Numbered from the stretch's first letter, positions 43,737 to 53,654 are shown. The stretch: 64,000 bases of DNA from Litorimonas sp. (GCA_029936425.1 JAPYSU010000001.1:319556-383555); one strand, 5' to 3'. Numbers and translations are program-made. Notes: generated by a model from the letters alone, not told the origin.

Positions 43737-43982
43737 ATGCGCGCCACCCGCCGAAATCGCTTTAACTCATATTTAACTCTCGCTTTGCTCTTGGGTTCCG
43801 TTAGCCTTACCGCTTGCGGGATTAAAGGTCCGCTCAAAACACCTCCTCCCCTTTGGGGCGAAGCCCAGAATGAAGTCGATGAGAAACCCGATGAGGACAG
43901 CGTTATCAGCGAAAGTCCGATTGATGACGAACAAGATGATATTTTTGACGAAGACTATGTGGACGAAACAACGCCGTATTAG
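43737..43982 (+). CDS. lptM: LptM-type small lipoprotein
   Basis: The 81-residue protein has a lipobox at LTAC and the family's hallmark CGIKGPLKTPP just after it; the rest is acidic and disordered. LptM (YifL) supports assembly of the LptD/LptE lipopolysaccharide transporter in E. coli. The ATG at 43737 follows AAAGAGGA. It precedes lysA by 26 bp, the same order as in many alphaproteobacteria. Confidence 0.85.
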   Translation: MRATRRNRFNSYLTLALLLGSVSLTACGIKGPLKTPPPLWGEAQNEVDEKPDEDSVISESPIDDEQDDIFDEDYVDETTPY

Positions 43983-44008
43983 GCTTAAGGGCATCAGAAT
44001 CTAACCTC

Positions 44009-45298
44009 ATGAGACATTTTGATTATAAAAACGGTGAACTTTACGCCGAGGACGTGCCTTTACGGGCCATCGCCGAAACGGTCGGCACGCCCGTTTATGT
44101 TTATTCCACGGCAACTTTTGAACGGCATTATTCGGTTTTTGCGGAGAGTTTTGAGGGTATTAATGCTCTTGTTGCCTATTCTGTCAAAGCCAATTCGAAT
44201 ATTGCCGTTTTAGCAACGCTTGCAAAAATGGGGGCCGGCGCCGACGTCGTTAGCGGAGGGGAGCTGGCACGGGCGCTTCTGGCCGGTATTCCCGGAGATA
44301 AAATTGTCTTTTCCGGAGTAGGGAAAACCAAATCCGAAATGCGGGCAGGCTTGCGGGCAAAAATACGTGTTTTCAATGTCGAAAGTCTGGCCGAGTTAGA
44401 GGCTTTGAATGAAGTTGCTCTTGAAATGGGAACCTCTGCACCCGTGGCTTTTCGAGTTAATCCTGACGTAACCGCCGGCGGACATGCCAAAATTTCCACC
44501 GGGCGCAAGGAAAACAAATTCGGCATTGCCTGGTCTTCCGCTGAAGACGCTTATGCTCATGCGGCAAAGCTCCCTGGCATCGAAATTGTCGGCGTCGACG
44601 TTCATATCGGCAGCCAGATAGACCAGCTCGCGCCATTTGAAGCTGCGATTGAAAAAGTCGGCGGGCTGATTTCCCGCCTTCGCCAAGCCGGGCACACGAT
44701 CAAAAGTTTTGATATAGGCGGCGGTCTGGGAATTCCTTATGGCGACAATAAGGTCACGCCGCCTCCGCCTTCAGAATACGGAAAACTCGTCAAACGCCTC
44801 ACGCGGGGGATGGATGTTGAAATGATATTCGAACCCGGCCGCATGATTGCCGGAAACTCCGGCGTGCTGTTATCCGAAGTCCTTTATGTCAAAAACGGCG
44901 AAGACAGGGATTTTCTTATCATTGACGCCGCGATGAACGATCTTTTGCGTCCGGCGCTTTACGATGCGTTTCATGACATAGAGCCTGTCAAAGCGCCCGG
45001 AACGGAGGCAATCGAGGCGACCTATGATGTGGTTGGCCCAATTTGCGAAAGCGGCGACACCTTTACGACGGGCCGGGATATGCCCGCTCTGGAAGCCGGT
45101 GATTTGGTTGTCTTGCATTCCGCCGGCGCTTATGGCGCGGCGCAGAGCAGCCAGTACAATACCCGCCCTCTCGTTCCTGAAGTCCTGGTCAAAGGGAACA
45201 GATTCGAAGTTATTCGTGAGCGCCCGAAGATTGAAGAAATCCTCAAATCAGAGCGCTTGCCAAGCTGGTTAAACCCGTCGGGTCGCGGCGAACTGTAG
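44009..45298 (+). CDS. lysA: Diaminopimelate decarboxylase
   Basis: The 429-residue fold-type III PLP enzyme has the Schiff-base lysine in YSVKANSN, the HIGSQI motif, GGGLGIPY, EPGRMI and the active-site cysteine in GPICESGD. It decarboxylates meso-diaminopimelate to L-lysine. Length is standard. It follows lptM by 26 bp and precedes the TIGR02302 gene by 54 bp. Confidence 0.96.
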   Translation: MRHFDYKNGELYAEDVPLRAIAETVGTPVYVYSTATFERHYSVFAESFEGINALVAYSVKANSNIAVLATLAKMGAGADVVSGGELARALLAGIPGDKIVFSGVGKTKSEMRAGLRAKIRVFNVESLAELEALNEVALEMGTSAPVAFRVNPDVTAGGHAKISTGRKENKFGIAWSSAEDAYAHAAKLPGIEIVGVDVHIGSQIDQLAPFEAAIEKVGGLISRLRQAGHTIKSFDIGGGLGIPYGDNKVTPPPPSEYGKLVKRLTRGMDVEMIFEPGRMIAGNSGVLLSEVLYVKNGEDRDFLIIDAAMNDLLRPALYDAFHDIEPVKAPGTEAIEATYDVVGPICESGDTFTTGRDMPALEAGDLVVLHSAGAYGAAQSSQYNTRPLVPEVLVKGNRFEVIRERPKIEEILKSERLPSWLNPSGRGEL

Positions 45299-45352
45299 CT
45301 TGGATGAAATTTAACACGACACATAAAGTCATGGCTTTATAGTCGGGCTCAT

Positions 45353-47998
45353 ATGAACTCTTCAGAGCAAACACCTTTTACCACGCGGCTGGCGCGTTAT
45401 GTGCGGACTGCCCGCCTATGGTTGGTTTGGGAACGCTATGTTCCCGTGTTTCTGTGGGCGGCGGTTTTCATTTCTGTTTTTCTGGTCGGCGTTTTTGCGG
45501 GTGTTTGGGAAAGAATTGGCGACCCGTGGCGCGGCCTGGCAGCCATAACGGCTCTGATCTTTCTGATTCATGCCGCTTACAAGGCTCAAAAACGACCTCT
45601 ACCGTCCCTATCCGAAGCCAGGCGGCGGGTTGAGAGAGATTCCAATCAAGCGCATCGGCCACTGGATGTTTTAGATGATCGTCCCGTCATCGGCGAAGAA
45701 AGCTGGCCTGCGCATTATTCCAAAGCCTTAAAACAGTCCAAGCAGTTAACCCGGCCGGATCTTCGCCCGACTATAGCGCCGCGCGACCCTTATTTTCTGC
45801 GGTTCATCCTCCCTCTTGCTCTCATCCTGGCGCTTCTGGTTGGCAGCGGCGCCAATATGGAGCGCTTGCGGCGCGCCGTCACGCCTGTCTGGCAAGCGGG
45901 CGTTAATCCCGATAATGTCACCTTCGAAGCCTGGATTGATCCGCCTGATTATACGGGCCGTCCACCTATTTATTTTCAAGGTCAGGATATCAAGACCATC
46001 CCTGCAGGCAGTGAATGGGTCGCTCGCCTGAACGGCGCCAAAAGCGTGCCGCGTCCTAAATTACGCCAAGGCATCGATACGGACTATTTAAAGATCAACA
46101 AACTCAGCCGGGAAACCTTTGAAGCGCGGGCTTTCGTGAGCGAGTCGGGAGAAGCCGTTTGGAGAATTGGCCAAAACCGCAAGGTCTGGAAATTGAATGT
46201 CGTTCAAGATCAACTGCCGATTGTTACTCTGGACGAGACACCTAAAGCTGACAAACAGGATCGTCTGGTCATAACTTATTCTTTCAAAGACGATTACGGC
46301 GTTACGAATTTATTTTTGGAGATGGCTGAAATTGTCGATGGCGTAGAAGAGCCTTTTTCAAGTTCCTCGCTGGTCGAAATTCCAATGAGCGGAGGCTCCG
46401 TCCCCAAAGCGGAGGCAATGGAAGCCAAGCTCGATCTCACACGCCACCCTCTTGCGGGTAAGAAAGTCATTGCCAGACTGAAAGCCACAGATGGAGCCGG
46501 TCAATCCGCTTATTCTTCTGAAAGCTGGTTTAGAGTTCCCGACAAGATTTTTGTCGAACCTCTGGCCAAGGCTGTCGTCGAACAAAGAGCGGTTGTTTTG
46601 CAAGCGATAGAAGCGAATTACAAACCTGAATCGGCGGCCCCGCCCCTGCCCGGACAAATTTTTAGCGATTCTAATGCTGTCCAGCGCCTCAAACGTGCTC
46701 CGGAAGGTATTGAGCGCGCCGCTAACTTGATTGGAGCCGTGACTGACAGGCCCGAGGGACTTTTCCGTGACCCATCTGTTTATCTGGGCCTTCGGAATGT
46801 TCGTTCGCGACTGCGCTATGCGCGTAATCTTGAAACGGTTGAGCCCATTCCTGACGAGCTCTGGTCGATTGCGCTTCGCGCGGAATACGGAACACTTGGG
46901 ACAGCCTTGGAAGAAATGCGCGAAGCAGAACAAGCCCTTAGAGAAGGCATGGCGCGCCGGGCGCCTCAACGGGAAATAGATACACTGTTTGAACGCTATA
47001 ATAGCGCGGTAGAGGCCTATACCGAAGAGCTCAAACGCAAAGCCTTGGAAGACGGGAATTTCGCCGAACAGGAAAATAGCGGCGGAGGCGGTGGCTCCAT
47101 GGGGTCCACTGACGAAATTCAGGAACTTCTCAAAGCGATTGAAGAGGCTAATAAAGCCGGTGACGTGGAAGGCGCACGCCGCGCCCTCGCGCAGCTCGCT
47201 CAAGTCCTGGAAAATATGGAAATTCAACTCTCACAATCTGCCGGAGGCGAGGGAGAAGGCTTTGAAGGTGAGATGAGCGAGCAAATGAAAGAGAATCTTG
47301 AAGAGCTTGCTGATCTCCTAGGAGAGCAACGTGAACTGCAAGATGAAACAGATGAGGCCGAGCGGCAGGCGCAGGAGGACACGGGCGGTAACGGATCCAA
47401 TGATGGAAGTAGCTCGCCGCAGTCAGGCTTGAGCCCCGGCGAATTGGCCAGCCGCCAGGAAGAATTGGAAGAATTGCTCGGACGGCTGGGCGAAGATGAC
47501 GGAGAAGCTGGTCAGATTGGCGCAGAATCTGATGATCAAACAGCCGGCAATTCTGAAGAAAATGGTGAAGGCGGAAATCAGCCCGGCGACGAAAACAGGG
47601 CGAGCACTGGCGGCGGAACAGAGGCGGCTCAGGATGAACTGGATCGGGCGAGAGACGGTATGTCCAGAGCTGCGGACGCGCTGTCGCAAGGCGATTACCC
47701 TACCGCGCGCAGCGCCCAGGAAGACGCTGTTCAAGCTATGCGCGACGCCGGAGAGAAGCTGGCTGAGTCCGCCCGGGGAGAAGGCCAAGGCGAAGCCGGT
47801 GAAAGCGGTCAGGGCAATGACCCTCTCGGACGGCAACAAGGCGGCGATAATTCTGAAAACGCCGAAGCCGACATAGATCAAAGGGACAATGCCAGCCGCT
47901 CGCGGGAATTACTGGAAGAATTACGGCGCCGGGCCGCAGAACGCGAACGCCGCCAGGAAGAGCGTGATTATATTGAACGCTTACTCGACCGGTTTTAA
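45353..47998 (+). CDS. TIGR02302 family (DUF4175) large membrane protein
   Basis: The 881-residue protein has two N-terminal membrane segments (about residues 27-47 and 52-72), a third near 146-162, and a long soluble part. From about residue 490 it becomes helical and very rich in Glu, Gln, Ala and Gly with long predicted coiled coils, ending in RRAAERERRQEERDY. This is the TIGR02302 layout seen in alphaproteobacteria between lysA and ftsE-type genes. Its function is unknown; an envelope role is inferred from structure and context. Confidence 0.88.
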   Translation: MNSSEQTPFTTRLARYVRTARLWLVWERYVPVFLWAAVFISVFLVGVFAGVWERIGDPWRGLAAITALIFLIHAAYKAQKRPLPSLSEARRRVERDSNQAHRPLDVLDDRPVIGEESWPAHYSKALKQSKQLTRPDLRPTIAPRDPYFLRFILPLALILALLVGSGANMERLRRAVTPVWQAGVNPDNVTFEAWIDPPDYTGRPPIYFQGQDIKTIPAGSEWVARLNGAKSVPRPKLRQGIDTDYLKINKLSRETFEARAFVSESGEAVWRIGQNRKVWKLNVVQDQLPIVTLDETPKADKQDRLVITYSFKDDYGVTNLFLEMAEIVDGVEEPFSSSSLVEIPMSGGSVPKAEAMEAKLDLTRHPLAGKKVIARLKATDGAGQSAYSSESWFRVPDKIFVEPLAKAVVEQRAVVLQAIEANYKPESAAPPLPGQIFSDSNAVQRLKRAPEGIERAANLIGAVTDRPEGLFRDPSVYLGLRNVRSRLRYARNLETVEPIPDELWSIALRAEYGTLGTALEEMREAEQALREGMARRAPQREIDTLFERYNSAVEAYTEELKRKALEDGNFAEQENSGGGGGSMGSTDEIQELLKAIEEANKAGDVEGARRALAQLAQVLENMEIQLSQSAGGEGEGFEGEMSEQMKENLEELADLLGEQRELQDETDEAERQAQEDTGGNGSNDGSSSPQSGLSPGELASRQEELEELLGRLGEDDGEAGQIGAESDDQTAGNSEENGEGGNQPGDENRASTGGGTEAAQDELDRARDGMSRAADALSQGDYPTARSAQEDAVQAMRDAGEKLAESARGEGQGEAGESGQGNDPLGRQQGGDNSENAEADIDQRDNASRSRELLEELRRRAAERERRQEERDYIERLLDRF

Positions 47999-48003
47999 AA
48001 ATA

Positions 48004-48753
48004 TCATTCGGCCAGTCTGTAACGTAGGCTAGTACTGTCAGGCGGTGGGTTGGGATATTCTGACGCGAATTCAACGCGTTCCTGCCCTTTTAAAACTGGC
48101 TTTTCAAAATCTACCAACCAATTGGCAACCTCTTCTCCGGCGGGATTGTTCAGGGACAATCTAAGCATGGGCAGAGATTGGGCTTGATTTGAAATATTTT
48201 TGACAGACCCATTAATTACGACCGTCGTCTGCCCATTCACCACAGCAATTCGGACGGTGGGTTTATCAATCTGAAGTCCCGTCTGACTGACTTCTACGCC
48301 AACGGCATTATAAAGAGGAACAGTCGCCGGAAAGCGCTCAGCAATGACCGTTCGGCTAAAGTAAAGCCCAGCAATTAGAGTAAATATGAACAATATTGGG
48401 ATAAGCCAAATGAGCCAGATTGTGCGGCGGCGGCGGCGCCTTTTCTCGGCTTCGGCTTTGTCTCTAATAAGGGCATCGGCACTTTTGCCGGATGTCATTG
48501 GGGCCGCGTTTTGATCTGATGCGACAGTCCTGTCTTCACCGGATTCTGCTCCGAAAGTCTCTTGTGATGCAGTTGTCGACTCTCGCGTCATATCTGCTAA
48601 TTGGAGATCATCTGGCGTGGAAGCAGCCTCGACAGGAGCCGGAACAAACCAGGTCGCAGAACACTTTGCGCAACGGACAGTACGTCCATTAGGGCCAATG
48701 GCGTCATCTTTCGCCATATAACTGGTGGAACATTCCGGACAGGTCAGTATCAT
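48004..48753 (-). CDS. MJ0042 zinc-ribbon/DUF3426 membrane protein
   Basis: The 249-residue protein starts MILTCPECSTSYMAKDDAI and then VRCAKCSATWF, the MJ0042 zinc ribbon (two C-x2-C pairs). A basic run (RRRRRR) precedes one membrane segment at about residues 112-133, and a C-terminal DUF3426 domain (VVINGSVKNISNQAQSLP) follows. The zinc ribbon should be cytoplasmic and DUF3426 periplasmic. The ATG at 48753 is chosen because the ribbon begins there. It is divergent from ftsE, which starts 31 bp away. Function unknown. Confidence 0.88.
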   Translation of the reverse strand: MILTCPECSTSYMAKDDAIGPNGRTVRCAKCSATWFVPAPVEAASTPDDLQLADMTRESTTASQETFGAESGEDRTVASDQNAAPMTSGKSADALIRDKAEAEKRRRRRRTIWLIWLIPILFIFTLIAGLYFSRTVIAERFPATVPLYNAVGVEVSQTGLQIDKPTVRIAVVNGQTTVVINGSVKNISNQAQSLPMLRLSLNNPAGEEVANWLVDFEKPVLKGQERVEFASEYPNPPPDSTSLRYRLAE

Positions 48754-48784
48754 AAGAATTCGATTCGAAAATGGATAATCTATT

Positions 48785-49549
48785 TTGACACGTCCCGAGC
48801 CAAACTCCAAGAGCCCCGGCCTAAATCCAAAAGCCCGCTCAACTGAAAAACCGGATATCATCTCGTTTCGCGATGTGGGACTCCGCTATGGGCGCGGCCC
48901 GGAAATTTTATCCGATGTAAATCTGACACTTCCGCAAGGCAGTTTCAGCTTTTTGACAGGTCCGTCAGGTGCAGGAAAATCAAGCCTTTTGAAACTATGC
49001 TATCTCGCTCTCGCCCCGTCACGCGGTCATATTTCGACATTTGGTCAAGATGCCGCCTTGTTGGATAACAGACAAACACAGGCCGTAAGGCGCCGGATTG
49101 GTGTGGTCTTGCAGGATTTCACTCTGATCGATCATCTTAGCGTTTTTGAAAATGTTTCTCTTCCATTGCGCGTGGCAGGACAGTCTCGCGCACAATATAC
49201 TCAGGACGTCACAGAGCTTTTGCAATGGGTGGGTCTAGGCCACCGCATGCAGGCCTTCCCGTCAACACTTTCCGGCGGAGAGAAACAACGCGCCGCCATT
49301 GCTCGGGCCGTCATTGCAAAACCGAACTTGCTTATTGCAGATGAACCCACCGGAAATGTCGACCCTGAAATTGGACGCCGGCTTCTCAGATTGTTTGCGG
49401 AAATGAACCGTATGGGTACAACTGTCATGATCGCGACCCACGACATTGATTTAATTCAAGAACTGGAAGCCCGCGTGTTTCGCATTGAAGACGGACGTAT
49501 TTACAAAGGTCTGAACGCAGTGCCCGATTTTGAGGAGACTTATTCATGA
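48785..49549 (+). CDS. ftsE: Cell division ATP-binding protein FtsE
   Basis: The 254-residue ABC ATPase has Walker A GPSGAGKSS, the Q-loop VVLQDFTLIDHLSVFENV, signature LSGGEKQR and Walker B LLIADEPTGNVD. With FtsX it forms a complex that activates peptidoglycan hydrolases at the division site. The only usable start upstream of the conserved core is TTG at 48785, after an in-frame stop at 48776; this adds about 24 residues before IISFRDVGLRYG. It overlaps ftsX by 4 bp. Confidence 0.93.
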   Translation: MTRPEPNSKSPGLNPKARSTEKPDIISFRDVGLRYGRGPEILSDVNLTLPQGSFSFLTGPSGAGKSSLLKLCYLALAPSRGHISTFGQDAALLDNRQTQAVRRRIGVVLQDFTLIDHLSVFENVSLPLRVAGQSRAQYTQDVTELLQWVGLGHRMQAFPSTLSGGEKQRAAIARAVIAKPNLLIADEPTGNVDPEIGRRLLRLFAEMNRMGTTVMIATHDIDLIQELEARVFRIEDGRIYKGLNAVPDFEETYS

Positions 49550-50454
49550 GTCGCCCTCTCCCGCCTCAGCAATCCATTTTAATGCCGCGCGGCCATAATG
49601 TCCGAGCGCTGATTACCGTTCTGGCGATTATGGCTTTTCTTGCGGCGCTGGCTCTTCTCTTCTCCCGGGCCACCTCGCGTCTTTCAGGGGATTGGCAGGC
49701 CCAGCTATCAAATTCGGCGACTGTTCAAGTGAGCCTAGCCCCTCTTTCAGCCGAAAATGATTTCGAAACTCAAATGGATCAGGCTGCGGAAACTATTCGT
49801 TCTCTGCTTGGGAACGAAGCAAAAGTGACTGTCGTTGACCGGAGTCAGTCGCAAGAATTGATAAAGCCGTGGATTGGGAATTTAGAACTCCCGGAAAGCC
49901 TGGTTTTACCGGGCCTAATCACAATTGAAACCGCTGAAAATTCTAATACTCCCAATGCTGTTCTGCTGGAAACGCAATTACAAAAAAGCGGTATTGTCGC
50001 CTCTGTGGATGACCATTCGCGTTGGACAGATCAGATTCGCGGCACTGCGCGCCTGCTGGTTTTTGGCGGCACGTCCTTACTCATCCTGCTTCTTATTGCC
50101 GGCATCAGTGTGAACCTTTTTGCCACGCGCTCGGCTATGGCCGCGCAGCGCTCCATTATTTCTGTGCTGGCACAGGTCGGCGCAACGGATGGTTTTATTT
50201 CCCGGCTTTTTGTTGGTCAGGCCGGACGACGAAGCGCTTCCGGAGCCGGAGTTGGACTTATACTCGCCTGGGCACTCTGGGCCGTAATGTCTCTTTTCAG
50301 CTCCGTACCGGAATTGTTTTGGTCAGGATTAGGCGAGGCCTTAAATGATACGCTTTGGTTATTGGGACTTTGGGCATTGTTCGTATTGGTCTGCGCCGTT
50401 GCAGCAGGAATTGCGACGAAACGCGCCCTCATCCGCGAACGAAAGCGTGCCTGA
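49546..50454 (+). CDS. ftsX: Cell division protein FtsX (permease-like)
   Basis: The 302-residue protein has an N-terminal membrane segment (about 20-42), a periplasmic loop of about 130 residues, and three more membrane segments near 172-195, 224-245 and 266-290. This is the FtsX layout. It transmits FtsE ATP hydrolysis to periplasmic hydrolase activators. It overlaps ftsE by 4 bp and the downstream DUF218 gene by 1 bp, so all three are translationally coupled. Confidence 0.9.
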   Translation: MSRPLPPQQSILMPRGHNVRALITVLAIMAFLAALALLFSRATSRLSGDWQAQLSNSATVQVSLAPLSAENDFETQMDQAAETIRSLLGNEAKVTVVDRSQSQELIKPWIGNLELPESLVLPGLITIETAENSNTPNAVLLETQLQKSGIVASVDDHSRWTDQIRGTARLLVFGGTSLLILLLIAGISVNLFATRSAMAAQRSIISVLAQVGATDGFISRLFVGQAGRRSASGAGVGLILAWALWAVMSLFSSVPELFWSGLGEALNDTLWLLGLWALFVLVCAVAAGIATKRALIRERKRA

Positions 50455-51134
50455 TGAAACGCGCCGAACCTAAGCCAAAAAAATCAGCCGCCCAAAAACT
50501 CTGGGCCTGGATAAAATTCATCGCTCTAGTGTTTTTTGTAGCCCTGCTAATTCTGGCATTTGGATTTTTTGTCTTCGCTGAAAAAGTAGACGGCCTCTCC
50601 ACACCGAAAGTCGCCCCGAATGCAGACGGAATAGTCGTCTGGACGGGACCAGGTGGAGGACGATTGGAAGCCGGGGCGGCGCTCCTGAAACAGGGAAAAG
50701 GCGAGCGCCTTCTGATTTCGGGTGTAAACAGGGATTTGAAATCACAGACCATTTTCAATTTGCTTGACCTGCCGGAAGAGACAAAAGCCTGTTGTATCGA
50801 CCTGGACTATGTCGCCGAAGACACGATCGGCAATGCACGCGAGACGGCGGCGTGGGCCAAAGCGCTTGGATATGAACATATCCTCCTGGTGACATCGGCC
50901 TATCATATGCCACGAGCGCAAAGCGAAATTGCCCTCGCTGCAGGGCGGATACGAATTACAGCCTACCCCGTTTCTGCCGAGATGCGGACACATTGGTATT
51001 CTGACCGCGATAGATTCGACAGACTCCTCAGCGAATATGCAAAATTACTCGTTACGATGGCGAGAGGGTCCAATAAGTCGCAACGCGAGAAGGCTCCGGA
51101 TACACCTCTGCCGCAAACAGAGCCCCAAAATTAG
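50454..51134 (+). CDS. DUF218/YdcF family membrane protein
   Basis: The 226-residue protein has one N-terminal membrane segment (about 16-38) and a DUF218 domain with DGIVVWTGPGGGRLEAG, RLLISGV, DTIGNARETAAW and LLVTSAYHMPRAQ. These proteins have a Rossmann-like fold, are associated with envelope biogenesis (SanA/ElyC relatives) and have no settled reaction. It starts within the ftsX stop codon and ends 1 bp from the convergent prephenate-dehydrogenase-like gene. Confidence 0.88.
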   Translation: MKRAEPKPKKSAAQKLWAWIKFIALVFFVALLILAFGFFVFAEKVDGLSTPKVAPNADGIVVWTGPGGGRLEAGAALLKQGKGERLLISGVNRDLKSQTIFNLLDLPEETKACCIDLDYVAEDTIGNARETAAWAKALGYEHILLVTSAYHMPRAQSEIALAAGRIRITAYPVSAEMRTHWYSDRDRFDRLLSEYAKLLVTMARGSNKSQREKAPDTPLPQTEPQN

Positions 51135-51135
51135 A

Positions 51136-52041
51136 TCAATCATGCCGACCGAAATTAGGCTCGGCGCTGTCTTGGCCTGCATCAATAATGCGGCGGCGGA
51201 TATCGCGTGTTTTGGCAAAATGCTCCAATAAGGTTTCTCCCTCTTCCCACCTTATCGCCCGCTTCAGTGCCGTTAGATCCTCAATGAACCTATCAACAAC
51301 TTCAAGCGTCGCCTCGCGGTTGGACAGGAATACATCCCGCCACATGACCGGATCAGACGCCGCAATTCGCGTAAAATCGCGAAACCCACCGGCGGAGTAT
51401 TTTACCACTTCATTGTCCGTCACGGTTTCCATATCCACGGCCGTTCCGACCAATGTATAGGCAATCAAATGCGGCACATGCGACGTTGTGGCGAGAACTA
51501 TGTCGTGCCGCTTGGGTGTCATAATACTGACCTGACTTCCAAGTCCCTGCCAAAAAGCTTTTAACTGCTTGGTTTCCGGCAGGTTCTTTTTTGTCGGCGT
51601 CAAAACACACCAGCGGTCTTTAAACATGTCGGCTTGTCCAGCCTCCGGCCCGCTATATTCTGTCCCGGCAATCGGATGAGCCGGGACAAATGTGATATCA
51701 CCCCGCAGGAAAGGCGTTACAGCCGAAATAACGGCGCCTTTGATTGACCCTACATCCGACAGAACAGCGCCGGATTTCATGTTCGGAATAATTTTCTCGG
51801 CCACGTCCCCCATCCGTCCGGGCGGCACGCAGAGAATAACTAAGTCCGCCTGAGAGGCAAAATAATCCGCCTGCCCTTCGCTGACGCCATCTGCAATTCC
51901 GAGACGTTCTATTGCTGAACAGGCGCTATGAGACGTATCCGTAATATAAACGGTTTCCGCTTGGCTATACGCTTTTGCCGCCCGGGCAATCGAGCTGCCT
52001 ATCAAGCCGCCGCCAACAATAAGGATGGTCTTAAAAGTCAT
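51136..52041 (-). CDS. Prephenate/arogenate dehydrogenase (TyrA/TyrC-like)
   Basis: The 301-residue protein has the N-terminal NAD(P) motif GGGLIGSSIARA, the PAHPIAGTEYSGPE active-site segment with the conserved histidine, and RHDIVLATTSHVPH. It oxidatively decarboxylates prephenate or arogenate for tyrosine synthesis. The ATG at 52041 is used; a TTG at 52053 would add four residues. It lies 38 bp after the chorismate-mutase-like gene in one operon. Confidence 0.92.
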   Translation of the reverse strand: MTFKTILIVGGGLIGSSIARAAKAYSQAETVYITDTSHSACSAIERLGIADGVSEGQADYFASQADLVILCVPPGRMGDVAEKIIPNMKSGAVLSDVGSIKGAVISAVTPFLRGDITFVPAHPIAGTEYSGPEAGQADMFKDRWCVLTPTKKNLPETKQLKAFWQGLGSQVSIMTPKRHDIVLATTSHVPHLIAYTLVGTAVDMETVTDNEVVKYSAGGFRDFTRIAASDPVMWRDVFLSNREATLEVVDRFIEDLTALKRAIRWEEGETLLEHFAKTRDIRRRIIDAGQDSAEPNFGRHD

Positions 52042-52079
52042 AAAATTATCCAAGAGGTCAAGTCTAAAAACGCGCCGTT

Positions 52080-52838
52080 TTATCCGATAGGTTTAGGTAA
52101 TGCACCAATAATACAAGCTGTCGCATCCAACTCTTTGACAGATTTTGGGAGGGTCTCCAAATATCCCGGCAAGCTATAGAGTTGGCGTTCTCCCGAGCTC
52201 GATCGCAATACCGCTTCATTGTGCACGACCCGGATATCCGCTTTGGCAATTATCAATGTCTCATCATTGCCGGAAGGCTGAATATCCGCAGTTGCAACAG
52301 CGACGGCCCGAGGCCAGTCTTGCGTGCCAGTTCGGGGTAATCCAGCCAGAATATGCATATCCGGCATCGCCCCTTCGGAGCCCAGTGCCGTCCACCAACT
52401 ATGCATCCCGCCCGGCGCGGGCAGAACAGCCACGCCTTCATCATCAGAATAGGTTGCGGCCAAAGCGCTACTGGCTGTGGGATAGGTATAGGTCGGGATA
52501 GACGCCCCAAAACGGTCACGTACCAAAGCCAGAGACGCCATTGCGTCACCTTCCAGCGCGACATGGAGTTTCATGGGTCCCTGCATAGCAAGGCTTGCAC
52601 TCATAAGCTCTGCCCAGATGCGGCTCACTAACGGTCCGGGCGTGTCTTGCGTCGCAGCCGCCAAAGCTCGGACATGACTGTCTTCCCGCGACGGCCGCCA
52701 AACCCGAATGCCTGATTTGGCCCGCCTGACCGCCTTGGAAAGCTCAAGACGTTCTGCAATGAGTTCCAACAAGGCTTTATCGACGCGATCAATTTCTGAC
52801 CGCACCTCGTTTATATCAACGTCACTGTTCTCACTCAT
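52080..52838 (-). CDS. Chorismate mutase (AroQ type) fused to a degenerate PDT-like domain
   Basis: The 252-residue protein has an N-terminal AroQ helical domain (about residues 1-90) with VRSEIDRVDKALLELIAERL, a KAVRRAK helix and VWRPSREDSH. After residue 95 the sequence resembles a worn periplasmic-binding/prephenate dehydratase fold (HVALEGDAMASLALVRDRF, AVLPAPGG), but no TRF-type catalytic motif is visible. It converts chorismate to prephenate for the downstream TyrA-type enzyme. The ATG at 52838 is preferred because GAAGAG lies 9 bases before it; 52847 is an alternative. Confidence 0.8.
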   Translation of the reverse strand: MSENSDVDINEVRSEIDRVDKALLELIAERLELSKAVRRAKSGIRVWRPSREDSHVRALAAATQDTPGPLVSRIWAELMSASLAMQGPMKLHVALEGDAMASLALVRDRFGASIPTYTYPTASSALAATYSDDEGVAVLPAPGGMHSWWTALGSEGAMPDMHILAGLPRTGTQDWPRAVAVATADIQPSGNDETLIIAKADIRVVHNEAVLRSSSGERQLYSLPGYLETLPKSVKELDATACIIGALPKPIG

Positions 52839-52851
52839 ATTAGCCATCTCT

Positions 52852-53601
52852 TCATCTATGAGAGGCAGAGGAGCGATTGGCAATGGGAGAGGTTCCAAAA
52901 CGGGGCCGCGCCACGACAGATTTGGCTTTTTCGGACATATCCGGTTCCACATAGAGGCGTTTTATGGCTTCAACCAATATTAGACCGGACAAACCGGGCG
53001 TCACGGTTTCGCCGAATCGTTCTGATCCCCGCAAGAGACCGCCTTTGGAAAACATTTTCAGAGGGGGCGCATAGAGCGCGCCTGACCAGATTGTCGGATG
53101 AAATCCGACAGCGCGCATGGCGGCGCGCATTTGCGAACGAGTGAAAGGACGGCCTGCGCCAAACGGGCTGCGATCCGATCTTGCCCAAAGACCGCCCCGG
53201 TTTGCGGCGATTATTACGACATGCCCCTCGGGGCGGCAAACCCGCCATAATTCCTTCATCAACGTCTGAAGATTAGGAGCTTCCTCCACGCCGTGCACGC
53301 AAAGGATTGTATCAAATGTCGAGTCAGCGAAAGGTAAACAATCCTCTTCAACCAGACAGGAAATAATACCTCGTTTCCCGCGGTGGGCCAGAGCGCCTTG
53401 CGCCCCCGGCATCGCCAGAATAATTCGGTTTGCGCCTGCCTGATAAGGCTCCAGATAGGGCCCGCAAAACCCGAACCCTAAAACATTACGACCTGCAAGA
53501 TCCGGCCAAAGCGTACGTAGACGTCGGCTTGCCATATCTCTCGCCGCCTGCCCCAATGGGCTGGCATAAAATTTTTCGAGTCTGAGGACGCTTTCTCTCA
53601 C
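52852..53601 (-). CDS. Class I SAM-dependent methyltransferase
   Basis: The 249-residue protein has a nucleotide-binding-like NVLGFGFCGPYLEPY, an acidic loop region and DSTFDTILCVHGVEEAPN, followed by LWRVCRPEGHVVIIAANR, the methyltransferase-11 layout. Motif I is unusual because the usual GxGxG is GFGFCG. It is the first gene of the chorismate mutase operon. The substrate is unknown; in relatives it also sits beside the aromatic genes. Confidence 0.82.
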   Translation of the reverse strand: MRESVLRLEKFYASPLGQAARDMASRRLRTLWPDLAGRNVLGFGFCGPYLEPYQAGANRIILAMPGAQGALAHRGKRGIISCLVEEDCLPFADSTFDTILCVHGVEEAPNLQTLMKELWRVCRPEGHVVIIAANRGGLWARSDRSPFGAGRPFTRSQMRAAMRAVGFHPTIWSGALYAPPLKMFSKGGLLRGSERFGETVTPGLSGLILVEAIKRLYVEPDMSEKAKSVVARPRFGTSPIANRSSASHR

Positions 53602-53654
53602 ATCTTCCTTCTAATAGGAAACTCACGGGAAAACAGGATTTTCTCTATGAAGAT

